Positions 1 through 9,124 of a stretch of 64,000 nt of DNA are shown here, one piece after another. Positions within the stretch are counted from its first letter, which is position 1. Every line of letters starts with the position of its first letter. The stretch covers positions 62,001 through 126,000 of the forward strand of contig JAXGMN010000008.1 in the NCBI GenBank assembly GCA_040768665.1, given 5' to 3'. Made by a program: the position numbers and the translations under genes. The notes beneath the pieces are model-generated. The model ran no database searches. It worked only from the letters and a program-made list of their open reading frames with translations, and was not told where the DNA came from. The stretch comes from JABWBD01 sp040768665. Its GTDB lineage: Bacteria; Planctomycetota; Planctomycetia; Pirellulales; Thermoguttaceae.

Positions 1-1932
1 CGGGTTCTCCAGAGCCCCGCGTACATAGCTCGCGTAGGTCGCGGCCCGCTCCTCCTGGTTCGCCACCGGCTTCAGTCCGGTGTGAAACATCCCGCGGTCG
101 AGCGCCCCGAAGTGAAACTCGCCGATGACTGCCGGTTTGTCGACGCCCTCGGGCAAGCTGAGATCCGCCACGCTGTACTGATAGCGGTTGAAGCTGATCA
201 CGTCGCAGAACTTCGCCGCCGCGCGGACCGCCCGCTCGTTCGTCCAGGCGAAACGGCATCCCAGGTAAAGCTTGTTCGGGGCCACCTGCTTCACGGCATC
301 GCGACACGCGCCGAAATAGGTTTCGGCCGTCTTGGTGTAGAACGCGGCCAGGTCGTCGCGGGCCTTGTTCTTGTCGGGCGGGGTCTGGCTGGCCAACAGG
401 GCTTCCCAGGATGCATGGTCCGTGCCCCATGCCTCGTTGAGCTTTGCGATCGCTCCGTACTTCGCCTTCAGGTCGTCGACGAACACCCGCTTGGCCGGCT
501 GCTTGGCCGGCGAGGCGAGCGCCGCGACGGCCAGCGAAAGCTCGTCGCCCCAGCTCAGCTCGTTGTCGATGAAGTAGCCGATGCACCACGGATCGTCGGC
601 AGTCGTGCCTCGCTCCTTGGCCATGTTCTCCAGGACGCCCGTCGCGAACTCCGGATCGAACACGTCGGAAAACTTGCCCCAGTAGCCGGTGCTTCCTTCC
701 AACGGCTTGCCGCGCGAGCCAACCGTGGCCGTGTACGCCGTCTTCCGCACCAGGTAGATCGACGAATCCGACCAGTTGGCGATGGTGTTCATGCCCCAGC
801 TTCGCAGCCGCTTGTGGCAGATTTCGGCGAAACGCTGCTGCCACTCGGCGCCATACTTCCGCAGCAGGTTGGCTCCGGTGAAGTTGAATTGGTCGAAAGC
901 ACCCTTTCCGTGGTAATAACCATGCGGCGCCCACCCACTGCGGCTGTAGAACACGCCCATCGCAGAATCCTTGGGCGGCAGTTCCGCGAAGTAGAATTCG
1001 CGGTCGCTGATCGGAGTCGTGCCGGTGCTGCCGCGGACGCAATCGGTTCCGTGCGACCAGAAGAGCCGCCCCTCGGGATCGACCAGCCACCACTTGCCCG
1101 CGTGTTTCTCAACACGGAAGTGCCCGGTGGAATCGAGCTTGGGACCGGCCTGCCAGCCGCCATACCCGTTCCAATCCGTCGGGCCGGGGTGCGACTGGAT
1201 GTCGGCCGCTTCCTCCCCGATCCGCCGCTTCAGGTCGTCGTCCGTTTGCGTCTTGCCCGGCCACTCCTTGTGGATGAATTGCCCGTACTTGTCGATCATC
1301 GGGAAAAACTCTTCCGGCGTGGCCGAAAGCCAGCGGGGCGGATCGTAGTCGCCGCGGGCGAGGAGGTTGTCGATTTCGAAAGCGTGGTCTTGCGAGGGCC
1401 GCCCGACAAACACCAGGATCTGGTCGATGTTCTCGGCGTCGACGCCATCTTCCTTGAATCCCCCTGGATAGCCGCGCATTCCGAAAAGCTTCGGCGCCAG
1501 CGCGGGCGGCAGCCGCCGTTGAATCGTCAGCTTCAAGGTCTCCGTCTTTCCCGGCGCCACGTCGACACCGGCCTGGTGAAAAACGCGCTTCCCGCCCGGC
1601 TCCGGACTGTCGATGCGGAGCGAAACGGTGACGCGGTTGTCGCCCACATTCCGAACGTCCATCGCCACCATCGCAAACCGCGAGAGATCCCAGCGGCCTT
1701 CCGGTGCCTTGAGCGTGATTCCCGGCCAGGGCTCCTTGTGGCCGGTGGCCAGCCGCAGCGCCTTGCCGGCGTCGCCATCCGCGATGGCGACGCGGGCGTC
1801 GCGAGCTTCCACGGACCCCGCGTCAAAACCTTTCTCGAAATCGAAAAGGACCTTCTCGGCCCCAGCCGATCGAGCGAAAGCCAGACAGCCGATCATGACG
1901 AAAACAATCCGCAATCCCGGGAAGTGCAGCAC
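1..1932 (-). CDS. GH50-like (beta-agarase type) exported glycoside hydrolase, 3' end outside window
   Basis: The frame is open for 644 codons and runs off the left edge, so the C-terminus is missing. I chose the GTG at 1932: GGAGAG lies just upstream and it gives a signal peptide (hydrophobic stretch about residues 8-20, A-x-A-like site near 25). Residues 30-200 look like a beta-sandwich carbohydrate-binding region; a GH-A clan barrel follows. DPEGRLFWSHG (285-295), DNELSWG (456-462, candidate acid/base Glu458) and GEFHFG (604-609, candidate nucleophile Glu605) match the GH50 agarase pattern as I know it. Likely role: hydrolysis of an agar-like or other beta-galactan outside the cytoplasm; the substrate is inference. 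It is divergent from the sialate esterase gene. An ATG at 1896 is an alternative start but would lose part of the signal peptide. Confidence 0.8.
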   Translation of the reverse strand, partial: MLHFPGLRIVFVMIGCLAFARSAGAEKVLFDFEKGFDAGSVEARDARVAIADGDAGKALRLATGHKEPWPGITLKAPEGRWDLSRFAMVAMDVRNVGDNRVTVSLRIDSPEPGGKRVFHQAGVDVAPGKTETLKLTIQRRLPPALAPKLFGMRGYPGGFKEDGVDAENIDQILVFVGRPSQDHAFEIDNLLARGDYDPPRWLSATPEEFFPMIDKYGQFIHKEWPGKTQTDDDLKRRIGEEAADIQSHPGPTDWNGYGGWQAGPKLDSTGHFRVEKHAGKWWLVDPEGRLFWSHGTDCVRGSTGTTPISDREFYFAELPPKDSAMGVFYSRSGWAPHGYYHGKGAFDQFNFTGANLLRKYGAEWQQRFAEICHKRLRSWGMNTIANWSDSSIYLVRKTAYTATVGSRGKPLEGSTGYWGKFSDVFDPEFATGVLENMAKERGTTADDPWCIGYFIDNELSWGDELSLAVAALASPAKQPAKRVFVDDLKAKYGAIAKLNEAWGTDHASWEALLASQTPPDKNKARDDLAAFYTKTAETYFGACRDAVKQVAPNKLYLGCRFAWTNERAVRAAAKFCDVISFNRYQYSVADLSLPEGVDKPAVIGEFHFGALDRGMFHTGLKPVANQEERAATYASYVRGALENP

Positions 1933-2130
1933 TGGAGTCTCTCCGATAGGGTTCTTGAAGCAAAAGCCATCTTCACGCGGTCAACCGATAGTCTACCTGA
2001 AAGGGATACAGGCCGCGAGTGTAGCAAAGCCGAACCGAAGGTCGAAGCGGATTGCCCGAGTTGCACGCTCGCTCCAGCCCTCGTATACTGATCGCTCTGC
2101 GGTCATGGTGCGTCTTGATAAGCAAAAACT

Positions 2131-2137
2131 GGAGGTG
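2131..2137 (+). promoter_or_regulatory. Shine-Dalgarno of the sialate esterase gene
   Basis: GGAGGTG lies five bases before the ATG at 2143. It fixes the start upstream of the palindromic insertion, because the only in-frame start beyond the insertion (GTG 2278) has no ribosome binding site. Confidence 0.75.
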
Positions 2138-2142
2138 CTGCA

Positions 2143-3822
2143 ATGCTTCGCAAGCGACTTGGTGCGGTAACGGTTCACGGGGCGGAAGAGAGGGGGACAG
2201 GTCCATGTTTTCGGCCAACGTCTTTGACGCCAAAGCAGCCGCATTGGCCGAAAAATGGACCAGTCCCCGGCCGCCCCGTGAACGGTTACCTTGGTACGTT
2301 CTGCGTGGTTGCGGTTTCGCTGGCAGTGTTTGCCTCGGCGGCGTCGGCTGATGTCACGCTGCCGTCGTTCTTTTCGGATGGTATGGTCGTGCAGCAAGGG
2401 GCCGAGATTCCCGTATGGGGCTGGGCCGACCCGGAAGAAAAAGTCGCGGTAACGCTGGGGAACCAGGCCCGGTCGGCCGTGGCCTGCGAAAAAGGAAAGT
2501 GGTCCGTCCGCCTGCCCGGCTTCGAGCCCGGCGGGCCGCTGACGTTGATCGTTCAAGGCAAGAATCGCGTCGAGATCACCGACGTCCTCGTCGGCGATGT
2601 CTGGCTTTGTTCCGGGCAATCGAACATGGCGATGACCGTGTCCTCCAGCAAGGACTTTCCGCAAGAACAGACCGCGGCAAAACATCCGCAGATCCGGATG
2701 TTCACCGTTGCACGCGAGACCGCCGAGACGCCCCAGGAACGCTGCCAGGGCGACTGGAAGGTTTGCAGTCCGGACACGGTTGGCGGTTTTTCGGCCACGG
2801 CCTACTTCTTCGGCCGTGAACTGCATCAGCAGCTCGGCGTGCCGGTCGGCCTGATCAATTCTTCGTGGGGCGGCACTCCGGTGCAGGCGTGGACGTGCAT
2901 CGTGCCGCAGCAAGCGGAGCCGAAGCTCACCTCCATGCTGGACAGTTGGAAGCAACAGATCGCTACCTGGGATCCGGCCGCCGCACAGGCTCGTTACGAG
3001 AAACAACTGGCCGCATGGGAGAAGCAGGTCCGGAAGGCCAGGTCCGAGGGAAAACAGCCGCCGGGAAAGCCGCGGCTTCCGGTCGAGCCGCTCAAAAATC
3101 CGCACCGGCCGGCCAGCCTCTACAACGGCATGATCGCGCCGCTGGTCCCCTACGCGATTCGCGGAGCCATCTGGTATCAGGGCGAGAGCAACGCCGGCGA
3201 CCAGGCCGGCCTCTACGGCATGCAGTTGGCCATGATGATCGACAACTGGCGAGCGGATTGGAAGCAAGGCCAGTTTCCTTTCCTCTGGGTCCAGTTGCCG
3301 AACTTCCGCGCCGTGCAGCAGCAACCGGTCGAGCCGAGCGGCTGGGTCACCGTGCAGGAGGAGATGCGCAAGACCCTCTCGGTTCCCGATACGGGAATGG
3401 CGATCACCGTCGATATCGGCGAGGCCGACGACATTCACCCCAAGAACAAGCAGGACGTCGGTCGCCGACTGGCACTCTGGGCCTTGGGAACGACGTATGG
3501 CAAACCGATCATCTATAGCGGACCACTCCATAAGTCGGCCACCGCCCGCGACGGAAAAATCGTCGTCGAGTTCGACCACACGGGCGACGGCCTGAAGACC
3601 AGCGACGGCGGCCTGTTAAAAGGATTCGCAATCGCGGGAGAGGATCGCAGTTTCGTCTTTGCCGATGCCAAGATCGAAGGCGACAAGGTGATCGTTTCCA
3701 GCCCCGAGGTCGAGAAACCGGTGGCGGTTCGCTATGCATGGGCTTCGAACCCGATCTGCAACCTGGCGAACTCGGCCGGACTCCCGGCATCGCCGTTCCG
3801 CACCGACGACTGGCAGCCGTAG
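2143..3822 (+). CDS. Sialate O-acetylesterase family protein with interrupted signal peptide
   Basis: This is an SGNH-type esterase that removes O-acetyl groups from sialic acids or other sugars in the periplasm or outside the cell. The catalytic-serine block LCSGQSNM and the Asp-x-x-His block DDIHP near the C-terminus are both present, and the length (559 aa with the insertion) fits the family. The N-terminus is odd. MLRKRLGA is followed by about 44 residues encoded by a palindromic repeat, and only then comes the hydrophobic core TFCVVAVSLAVFASAASA. Removing the repeat and one target-site copy restores MLRKRLGTFCVVAVSLAVFA, a normal signal peptide, in frame. Export of the current product may therefore be impaired. 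A GTG start at 2278 would restore a short hydrophobic N-terminus but lacks positive charges and an RBS. Confidence 0.88.
   Translation: MLRKRLGAVTVHGAEERGTGPCFRPTSLTPKQPHWPKNGPVPGRPVNGYLGTFCVVAVSLAVFASAASADVTLPSFFSDGMVVQQGAEIPVWGWADPEEKVAVTLGNQARSAVACEKGKWSVRLPGFEPGGPLTLIVQGKNRVEITDVLVGDVWLCSGQSNMAMTVSSSKDFPQEQTAAKHPQIRMFTVARETAETPQERCQGDWKVCSPDTVGGFSATAYFFGRELHQQLGVPVGLINSSWGGTPVQAWTCIVPQQAEPKLTSMLDSWKQQIATWDPAAAQARYEKQLAAWEKQVRKARSEGKQPPGKPRLPVEPLKNPHRPASLYNGMIAPLVPYAIRGAIWYQGESNAGDQAGLYGMQLAMMIDNWRADWKQGQFPFLWVQLPNFRAVQQQPVEPSGWVTVQEEMRKTLSVPDTGMAITVDIGEADDIHPKNKQDVGRRLALWALGTTYGKPIIYSGPLHKSATARDGKIVVEFDHTGDGLKTSDGGLLKGFAIAGEDRSFVFADAKIEGDKVIVSSPEVEKPVAVRYAWASNPICNLANSAGLPASPFRTDDWQP
2166..2289 (+). 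repeat. 124-bp palindromic MITE-like element, family A copy 1
   Basis: Terminal inverted repeats GTAACGGTTCAC and GTGAACGGTTAC enclose a long stem (GGGGGACAGGTCCATG... / ...ATGGACCAGTCCCC) and a loop of about 29 bases. It is flanked by near-identical 8-bp direct repeats CTTGGTGC (2158-2165) and CTTGGTAC (2290-2297). Element plus one duplication is 132 bp, that is 44 codons, so the reading frame of the host gene is kept. A related copy lies at 60206-60329 in the opposite orientation. Confidence 0.85.
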
Positions 3823-4076
3823 AGGGCTGTCCGACCCGAGTCGAATCTGCCGCCGCCTCCCGGAGAACCGGCCTCCGGGAGGCGATTCCACAGGCCCTCC
3901 GCGAGAGGCCGGAAGCTTCGCCCACAAACCCTGTGTTCCCAGGCTTCCACAGCCTTCGCATCTTGAAACAGCCTGACCCGTGGAGTGGGCGCAACAAACT
4001 CGACTTGCCTTCCGGCGACGTTTCGGCCTAGACTCCTTCGCTCCGCACGAACCGTTTCGCGTTTGCGAAGGATTGC

Positions 4077-5639
4077 ATGGCGCCTATTCTGTTGGCTTTG
4101 TTGCTGGCGGCCGCCGAAGCGGGTCCCGACACGGTGGTGGTCTGCCCTCGTGAATTCTGCGCGGCCATGGAGCCTTGGCTCGACTATCGCCGCCGGCAAG
4201 GCCACCAGATCGCGGTCATCTCGGACGGATTGACCGCAAACGAAATCCGAGGCCGAATCCGTGGCCTCGCCGCGGGCCCCCTGCGGTATGTCGTCCTGGT
4301 CGGCGACTCGCCCCCGATCACGGAAGCTTCGGATCCGCCGCACCCGCGGCGCATACCGGTCGATTATGCCCAAGCGGAGGTCAACGTCCTCTGGGGATCG
4401 GAGCCGCATATCGCCACCGACAACGGCTACGCCGATCTCGATGGCGACCAGGTCCCTGACGTGGCGGTCGGCAGGCTCACGGCGGATACGCCGGATGACC
4501 TTGCCGGGATGATCGACAAGATCCTGGCGTACGAGACGTCTGCCGGGTACGGGCCTTGGCGGCGGCGGCTCAGCTTTGTCGCCGGCCTCGGCGGATTCGG
4601 GCAGTTCACCGACCTGGTGCTGGAATCCTCCGTTCGCTTCTTCCTTACCCAACAGATCCCGGCCGCCTACGCGGTAAACATGACCTACGGCAACTGGCGG
4701 AGCCCCTACTGCCCCGACCCGCGGCGTTTCCGGGAGACGACGCTTGAGCGACTCGGCGAAGGGTGCCTGTTCTGGGTCTATATCGGACATGGCCAACCCT
4801 GGAGTCTCGATCGAGTCTTTGTTCCCAACGCCGATTATCCCATCCTCTCAACGGCTGATGTACGCCGTCTGGATACAACCGGCGGACCGCCGATCGCGCT
4901 GATGCTTGCCTGCTACACGGGCGCCCTGGACGCTACCGAAGATTGCCTCGCGGAAGAGATGCTCCGGGCTCCGGGCGGACCGGTCGCGATCCTCGCCGGC
5001 AGCCGGGTAACGATGCCTTACGCCATGGCCGTGATGGCCTGCGAACTGCTCGAACAGTGCACCAGGCAGAAATGCCCGACTTTGGGAGAAGCGATGCTTC
5101 GCGCCAAGCAGTCGATGGCGAACCCGTCACCCGCTGGGGACGACGCCCGCGCCGCACTCAACGCCCTGGCCGGCGCCATCAGTCCGGCGCCGTCCAAGCT
5201 TTCGGCCGAGCGAAAGGAGCATCTTCTGCTGTTCAATCTCTTCGGTGATCCGTTGCTCCGGTTGTCCCATCCGCAACCGGTCCAACTCGATGTGTCCGGG
5301 TCCGCGAAACCCGGTGGCAAGCTGCACGTCGCCGGCAGTTGCTCGATCGACGGCCGGGTGATCGTCGAATTGTCCGTGCGTCGCGACCGTCTTCCTTTCC
5401 GGCCGCCGGCTCGGCCGGCGTACCCGGAGGCCTCCGACGAACTTGCGCGGTTCCAGGAAATCTATCAGCAGACGAACGATCCTCGGCTTGTTTCCGTCGC
5501 GACCGTCGCGCGACAGGGTCGTTTTCAGGTGGAGCTCGCCATTCCGAGCGACGCACGAGGGCCGTGCAACATCCGCGCTTTCGTGGAGGCCGAGCGGGCC
5601 TTCGCGATCGGGGCAGCCGACATTGCGGTCGAGAACTAA
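4077..5639 (+). CDS. Peptidase family C25 (gingipain-type) cysteine protease
   Basis: The 520-aa product starts at an ATG with GAAGGA a few bases upstream, followed by a short hydrophobic leader (residues 3-13) that could act as a signal peptide. The C25 catalytic core is recognisable: YIGHGQPWS carries the catalytic His (about residue 238) and MLACYTGALD the catalytic Cys (about 279). VLVGDSPP and a D-x-D-x-D-like LDGDQVPDVAVGR segment (121-133) match the family's N-terminal subdomain and probable calcium site. The last 130 residues resemble an Ig-like C-terminal domain. No gliding-secretion (por/T9SS) C-terminal sorting domain was recognised, so export probably uses the Sec route. It lies downstream of the esterase with a 250-bp gap and is convergent with the PilZ gene. 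Confidence 0.85.
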   Translation: MAPILLALLLAAAEAGPDTVVVCPREFCAAMEPWLDYRRRQGHQIAVISDGLTANEIRGRIRGLAAGPLRYVVLVGDSPPITEASDPPHPRRIPVDYAQAEVNVLWGSEPHIATDNGYADLDGDQVPDVAVGRLTADTPDDLAGMIDKILAYETSAGYGPWRRRLSFVAGLGGFGQFTDLVLESSVRFFLTQQIPAAYAVNMTYGNWRSPYCPDPRRFRETTLERLGEGCLFWVYIGHGQPWSLDRVFVPNADYPILSTADVRRLDTTGGPPIALMLACYTGALDATEDCLAEEMLRAPGGPVAILAGSRVTMPYAMAVMACELLEQCTRQKCPTLGEAMLRAKQSMANPSPAGDDARAALNALAGAISPAPSKLSAERKEHLLLFNLFGDPLLRLSHPQPVQLDVSGSAKPGGKLHVAGSCSIDGRVIVELSVRRDRLPFRPPARPAYPEASDELARFQEIYQQTNDPRLVSVATVARQGRFQVELAIPSDARGPCNIRAFVEAERAFAIGAADIAVEN

Positions 5640-5657
5640 CGTCGCCGGCCGGGCCGG

Positions 5658-6101
5658 CTACTGTCGCTGCCGCGTCGGCAGTGCCGATGCAATTGCCTCG
5701 AGAAACTTGCCGCCGCTCTCGTACCAGCCATGCCGGGTGAATCGGCACCAGCTCAAATCAATAAGAAAGGCGACGGATCGGACCCCGGAGATCTCGAGAG
5801 TGGCGATCATTCGCCGATGAGGAATCGGCTTGGGATGGTAGAAGCCGAGTCCCCGTTCCGAAAGGTGCTTCCCGACGACGACGATCGATTCGCCGAGTGG
5901 TGTATGCCCGTCGGTTCCCACCGGAGCCAGACGCACCAGGTAAGGATAGGGATAGCGGTTTTCGTGCCGCCGCTCTATCATCGCTCCACGGGGGTAGAGA
6001 GCGTTCAGAACGCTCCAGACCTGCGACCGAACATCCTCGTCGGACGCCTCGTCGCGGTAGTCGATACAGCCTGACTGCGTCTCGTGAATCACGGTGCTCA
6101 T
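5658..6101 (-). CDS. PilZ-domain protein
   Basis: This is a 147-aa soluble protein with GGAGGG well placed before the ATG at 6101. It contains the two PilZ signatures: RRHENR (c-di-GMP-binding RxxxR type, about residues 44-49) and, after a short gap, KHLSERGLGFYH, which fits the (D/N)xSxxG strand motif although the first position is His. It is likely a cyclic-di-GMP receptor or a structural PilZ protein. There is no partner domain and no obvious operon partner. Its 3' end is convergent with the C25 peptidase gene, only 18 bp away. Confidence 0.72.
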   Translation of the reverse strand: MSTVIHETQSGCIDYRDEASDEDVRSQVWSVLNALYPRGAMIERRHENRYPYPYLVRLAPVGTDGHTPLGESIVVVGKHLSERGLGFYHPKPIPHRRMIATLEISGVRSVAFLIDLSWCRFTRHGWYESGGKFLEAIASALPTRQRQ

Positions 6102-6355
6102 TCAAACCCTCCAAGAAACTCTTGCCCGGACAAGGGCACAACACAGGGGTGACAACTCTTCGATGTGGGACTTTGGGCGGCGCGAAGACAAGCACGTGCC
6201 GCGCAAGCAATCTGCCGGCACGAGACGCATCGTACAGAGGGGGGCCCAAGCGGCCGCGGCGGTCTGAGGAGGCCGCGCGGCGGTCATCCTAACTCTAGGT
6301 CACGGATGTCGGAGCGTCAAACCACTCCGAAATGGCTGCCGCTGCCTTTTTTGGC
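6102..6355. other. Intergenic region without recognisable gene
   Basis: This is the left part of the 412-bp stretch between the PilZ gene and the transglutaminase-like gene. I see no convincing coding frame or RNA. The remainder is filled by a palindromic element at 6356-6451. Confidence 0.5.
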
Positions 6356-6451
6356 GACTGCTGTAAAAGGGGACAGGCACCGCAACATCTTGTGCCTATC
6401 GTCAAGTCGAACCACCACCGGTTGCAGAGCCAGTCCCCTTTTTCAACAGTC
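6356..6451 (+). repeat. Palindromic element, family A-prime copy 1
   Basis: This is an imperfect inverted repeat. The left arm runs GACTGCTG...GGGGACAGGCACCGCAAC (core 6369-6386) and the right arm GTTGCAGAGCCAGTCCCC (6421-6438) ...CAGTC. The bases next to the left arm in the loop are ATCTTGTG. In the copy at 57473-57583 the reverse complement CACAAGAT sits next to the right arm. No clear target duplication was found. It lies 62 bp beyond the stop of the transglutaminase-like gene and could also act as its terminator. Confidence 0.75.
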
Positions 6452-6513
6452 TCCTTCGGGCGCCGGTGCCACGACAGAGAATCGGACATCCGCCGGGTTG
6501 CTCGGCCACGCCC

Positions 6514-7677
6514 TCATTCGGCCGGCATTTCCGGAAGCACACCCCGCAGTTGCTCCGCAAGGAGCGGATCGGCGAGTGCCTGGTCGGCGACACTGCGGGC
6601 CTCGTCGCGGCGCCCCTTGGCCAGCAGTTCCGCGATCCACTGGTGGTACACGTGCACGTAGTTCGTCCTGAAAGTCGGATAGGTAGCATCCAACGCAAGC
6701 CCCAACTCGAGAAGTCGGACCGCCTCGGGATAACGGCCGGCACTGCCCATCGCGATCGCCCAGTTGTTGAGCGACGCCAACAGGTTTCCCTCGGCAGTGC
6801 TGTTGAACGGATCGAGCCGCAGAGCCTTTGCATTTGCGGAAACGGCCTGGGCGTACTGGCGTTGCCCCAACAAATCGACGCCTCGGTTGTAGTAGATCGT
6901 CGCCACCAGCTCGACCGCGCTAACGACGCGTCGCTCTGCGGGTTTGCCGCTTCCAGCCGCCGAGTCCCCCAACGTCTTTGCGACGACCGCCGCCTGTTTT
7001 TGGGGATCGCCGAGGAGCCGGAACCACGTTGGGCAGGTCGTCTCGACATCGAGAACTCCATCTCCCAGCACCAGGCGGCTCATGGCATGCCCCGGCACCT
7101 CGAGCCCGTGCACCTGCAGCCCCACCTGCTCAGCGACGCAGTGGAAGAGCACAGACGCACTCACGCAGTTGAATCGCCCTTCGTCCAACGCGATCCGAAG
7201 GTCGGTGCAGTCGATCTGATAGCCGCCGTGGAGAATGCGGCGATGGAGAAACTCGAGGACGGCCTGTGCTTGTTGCCGCTCGGTGCCATTCAGCTCGGCG
7301 GACTGTCGCAGTTCGGTAATCAAGGCCGCGACACGAGCGACGTAATCATCGAGGTGCTCCCGATCGTCGACACCGCTTGCAATCAGCGCCGCCGCCAGAA
7401 TGGAGTGTTCGTCCCACCGCCCGTCGGCAGCGTCGGCAAACAATTGCCTTTCGAGAACGTTCAGCAGCCCCTCGAGTTCCTGGTAAGGACTCGTCCCCGG
7501 CTTGCGAGAACCCGCACCGGGCTCGCGTATGAGCAACTCGACGGACGGCGAGCCGAGGGAAGCAGGTGGGATTGCAAAGGCCGACTCCGGCTGTGGCCGA
7601 GGTCCGATGATCAACCCGGTCCCGACCAGAGCAAGCAGTAACGAACGCAGGGGATCCGCTTTTGACGGTTGTGGCAT
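6514..7677 (-). CDS. Transglutaminase-like protein with C-terminal TPR region
   Basis: The 387-aa product starts at ATG 7677; upstream sequence in the same frame is not protein-like. An N-terminal hydrophobic segment (about residues 10-20) suggests a signal peptide or anchor. The middle has a transglutaminase-like (SirB1-type) core: FNCVSAS with the candidate nucleophile Cys, followed by the GHAMSR His and a downstream Asp in LDVETT. The last 120 residues (YYNRGVDLLGQRQYAQA, NNWAIAMGSAGRYPEAVRLLE and so on) are TPR-like helices. The likely role is an envelope-associated cysteine peptidase-like or protein-binding scaffold. There is no visible ribosome binding site. The gene follows ribBA in the same direction after 232 bp. 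Confidence 0.72.
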   Translation of the reverse strand: MPQPSKADPLRSLLLALVGTGLIIGPRPQPESAFAIPPASLGSPSVELLIREPGAGSRKPGTSPYQELEGLLNVLERQLFADAADGRWDEHSILAAALIASGVDDREHLDDYVARVAALITELRQSAELNGTERQQAQAVLEFLHRRILHGGYQIDCTDLRIALDEGRFNCVSASVLFHCVAEQVGLQVHGLEVPGHAMSRLVLGDGVLDVETTCPTWFRLLGDPQKQAAVVAKTLGDSAAGSGKPAERRVVSAVELVATIYYNRGVDLLGQRQYAQAVSANAKALRLDPFNSTAEGNLLASLNNWAIAMGSAGRYPEAVRLLELGLALDATYPTFRTNYVHVYHQWIAELLAKGRRDEARSVADQALADPLLAEQLRGVLPEMPAE

Positions 7678-7909
7678 GTCTACTGATCGTGCCGGTTCCG
7701 GTTTGTTTGACGGCGACGGAATGAAGACCAATCGCAACAAACATACGTCGTGAAAAGGCGACGTGGCGTGGAGAACCTGCAACGGCTGCCCAAAAGAAAT
7801 GGCTCGCGGGCCGCTTCGCGCAAATGGGAGGTTTGCCGGTTCTGCAACGCCGGTGCCGGTGGCATCGGCGAAGGGCGACCGGAAAGCAACTGCTTGCTCG
7901 CGGCGCGAC

Positions 7910-9124
7910 CTAGAGGTCTTGCGGCAGGCAGTGCCCCATCTTGTCCCGCTTTGCAATAATATAGCGGGCGTTGTGCTCGTTGATCGGACCGAGGATGGGG
8001 ACCTGGTCGGTTACTTCCAGCTCGAATCCGCCGTAAATGAAGGCATCCGTTTTCTTGGGATTGTTTGTCAAAAGGCGGACTTTCCGCAGGCCAAGGTCCT
8101 TGAGGATCTGTATCCCAACGCCGTAGTCGCGGCTGTCGACCTGGTGGCCGAGGGCCAGGTTGGCCTCGACCGTGTCCAGCCCGGCGTCCTGCAGATTGTA
8201 GGCTTTGATCTTCTCGACGAGGCCGATCCCTCGCCCTTCCTGCGGCAAATAGACCAGTACCCCCGCTCCCTCGCGGCCTATCATCTCCATCGCCAGGTGA
8301 AGCTGGTCGCCGCAATCGCACCGCAGCGAGGCGAGCAGGTCGCCGGTGAAGCAAGAAGAATGCAAGCGAACCAAGGGGTGCGGCATCGAAACCGGTTCTC
8401 CCATGACGATGGCTACCGGCTCCTGGCTCTCATACTTGACTCCATAAACCACGACGCGGCCCCTGCCATACTTCGTCGGCAGATTGGCTTCCGCCTTGCG
8501 GTAAACGAGCTTTTCGATCCGGCGACGATACCGGATGAGTTCTTCGATCGTGATGATGTGCAGATGAAACTGGTCGGCGAGTTCATAAAGGCGTTGGCGC
8601 GTCGCCCGATCGCCGCTTTCGTCCAGAATCTCGCAAAGCACGCCCGCGGGTCTTAGCCCGGCCATGCGGACCAGGTCAACGGCCGCCTCGGTATGCCCGG
8701 CCCGGCGAAGAACCCCACCTTCCATGGCCGACAAGGGGAACAGGTGACCCGGCCGAACAAAATCCGACGGTTTGCTGTCGGGATCGACCAGAGCGCGGAT
8801 GGTGGTCGCTCTCTCCTGCGCGGTAATACCGGTGCGGCAGGTGCGGTGATCGACAGGAACGGTGAAGCTAGTCCCCAAAGGAGCGGTATTGTGATCGACC
8901 ATCGGCGGCAGGTCGAGCCTATGGCAGACCTCCGGGAGGACCGGTGCGCAGACCTGACCCCGCCCGTGCTTGAGCATGAAATTGACGATCTCCGGCGTTG
9001 CCTTCTCCGCTGCGCAGATGAAATCGCCCTCGTTTTCACGGTCCTCGGCGTCCATCACGATTACCATTTCCCCTCGGGCGATAGCGGAAACGGCCTCGTC
9101 AATCGTGGAAAGCTGCTCGGACAC
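7910..9124 (-). CDS. ribBA: Bifunctional 3,4-dihydroxy-2-butanone-4-phosphate synthase / GTP cyclohydrolase II
   Basis: This enzyme supplies both precursors of riboflavin, acting on ribulose 5-phosphate and GTP in the cytoplasm. The 404 residues hold a DHBP synthase domain (1-200) with DRENEGD at 28-34 and RAGHTEA at 141-147, then a GTP cyclohydrolase II domain (205-400) with zinc ligands Cys258, Cys269 and Cys271 and RGIGL at 298-302. All key residues are intact, so both activities are expected. The start is GTG 9124, with GGAGAA about ten bases upstream. I could not recognise an FMN riboswitch in the leader. No other rib gene is in the window. Confidence 0.96.
   Translation of the reverse strand: MSEQLSTIDEAVSAIARGEMVIVMDAEDRENEGDFICAAEKATPEIVNFMLKHGRGQVCAPVLPEVCHRLDLPPMVDHNTAPLGTSFTVPVDHRTCRTGITAQERATTIRALVDPDSKPSDFVRPGHLFPLSAMEGGVLRRAGHTEAAVDLVRMAGLRPAGVLCEILDESGDRATRQRLYELADQFHLHIITIEELIRYRRRIEKLVYRKAEANLPTKYGRGRVVVYGVKYESQEPVAIVMGEPVSMPHPLVRLHSSCFTGDLLASLRCDCGDQLHLAMEMIGREGAGVLVYLPQEGRGIGLVEKIKAYNLQDAGLDTVEANLALGHQVDSRDYGVGIQILKDLGLRKVRLLTNNPKKTDAFIYGGFELEVTDQVPILGPINEHNARYIIAKRDKMGHCLPQDL

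Noticed and set aside
82..2091. 669-codon open frame on the plus strand
   Set aside because: It is antisense to the GH50-like hydrolase, whose minus-strand frame has recognisable catalytic motifs and a signal peptide. The plus frame is Arg/Val-rich and low in motifs, as expected from high-GC third positions.
7680..8354. 224-codon minus-strand frame between the transglutaminase-like gene and ribBA
   Set aside because: It overlaps the 3' part of ribBA in another frame, is Arg/Pro-rich and lacks any motif.
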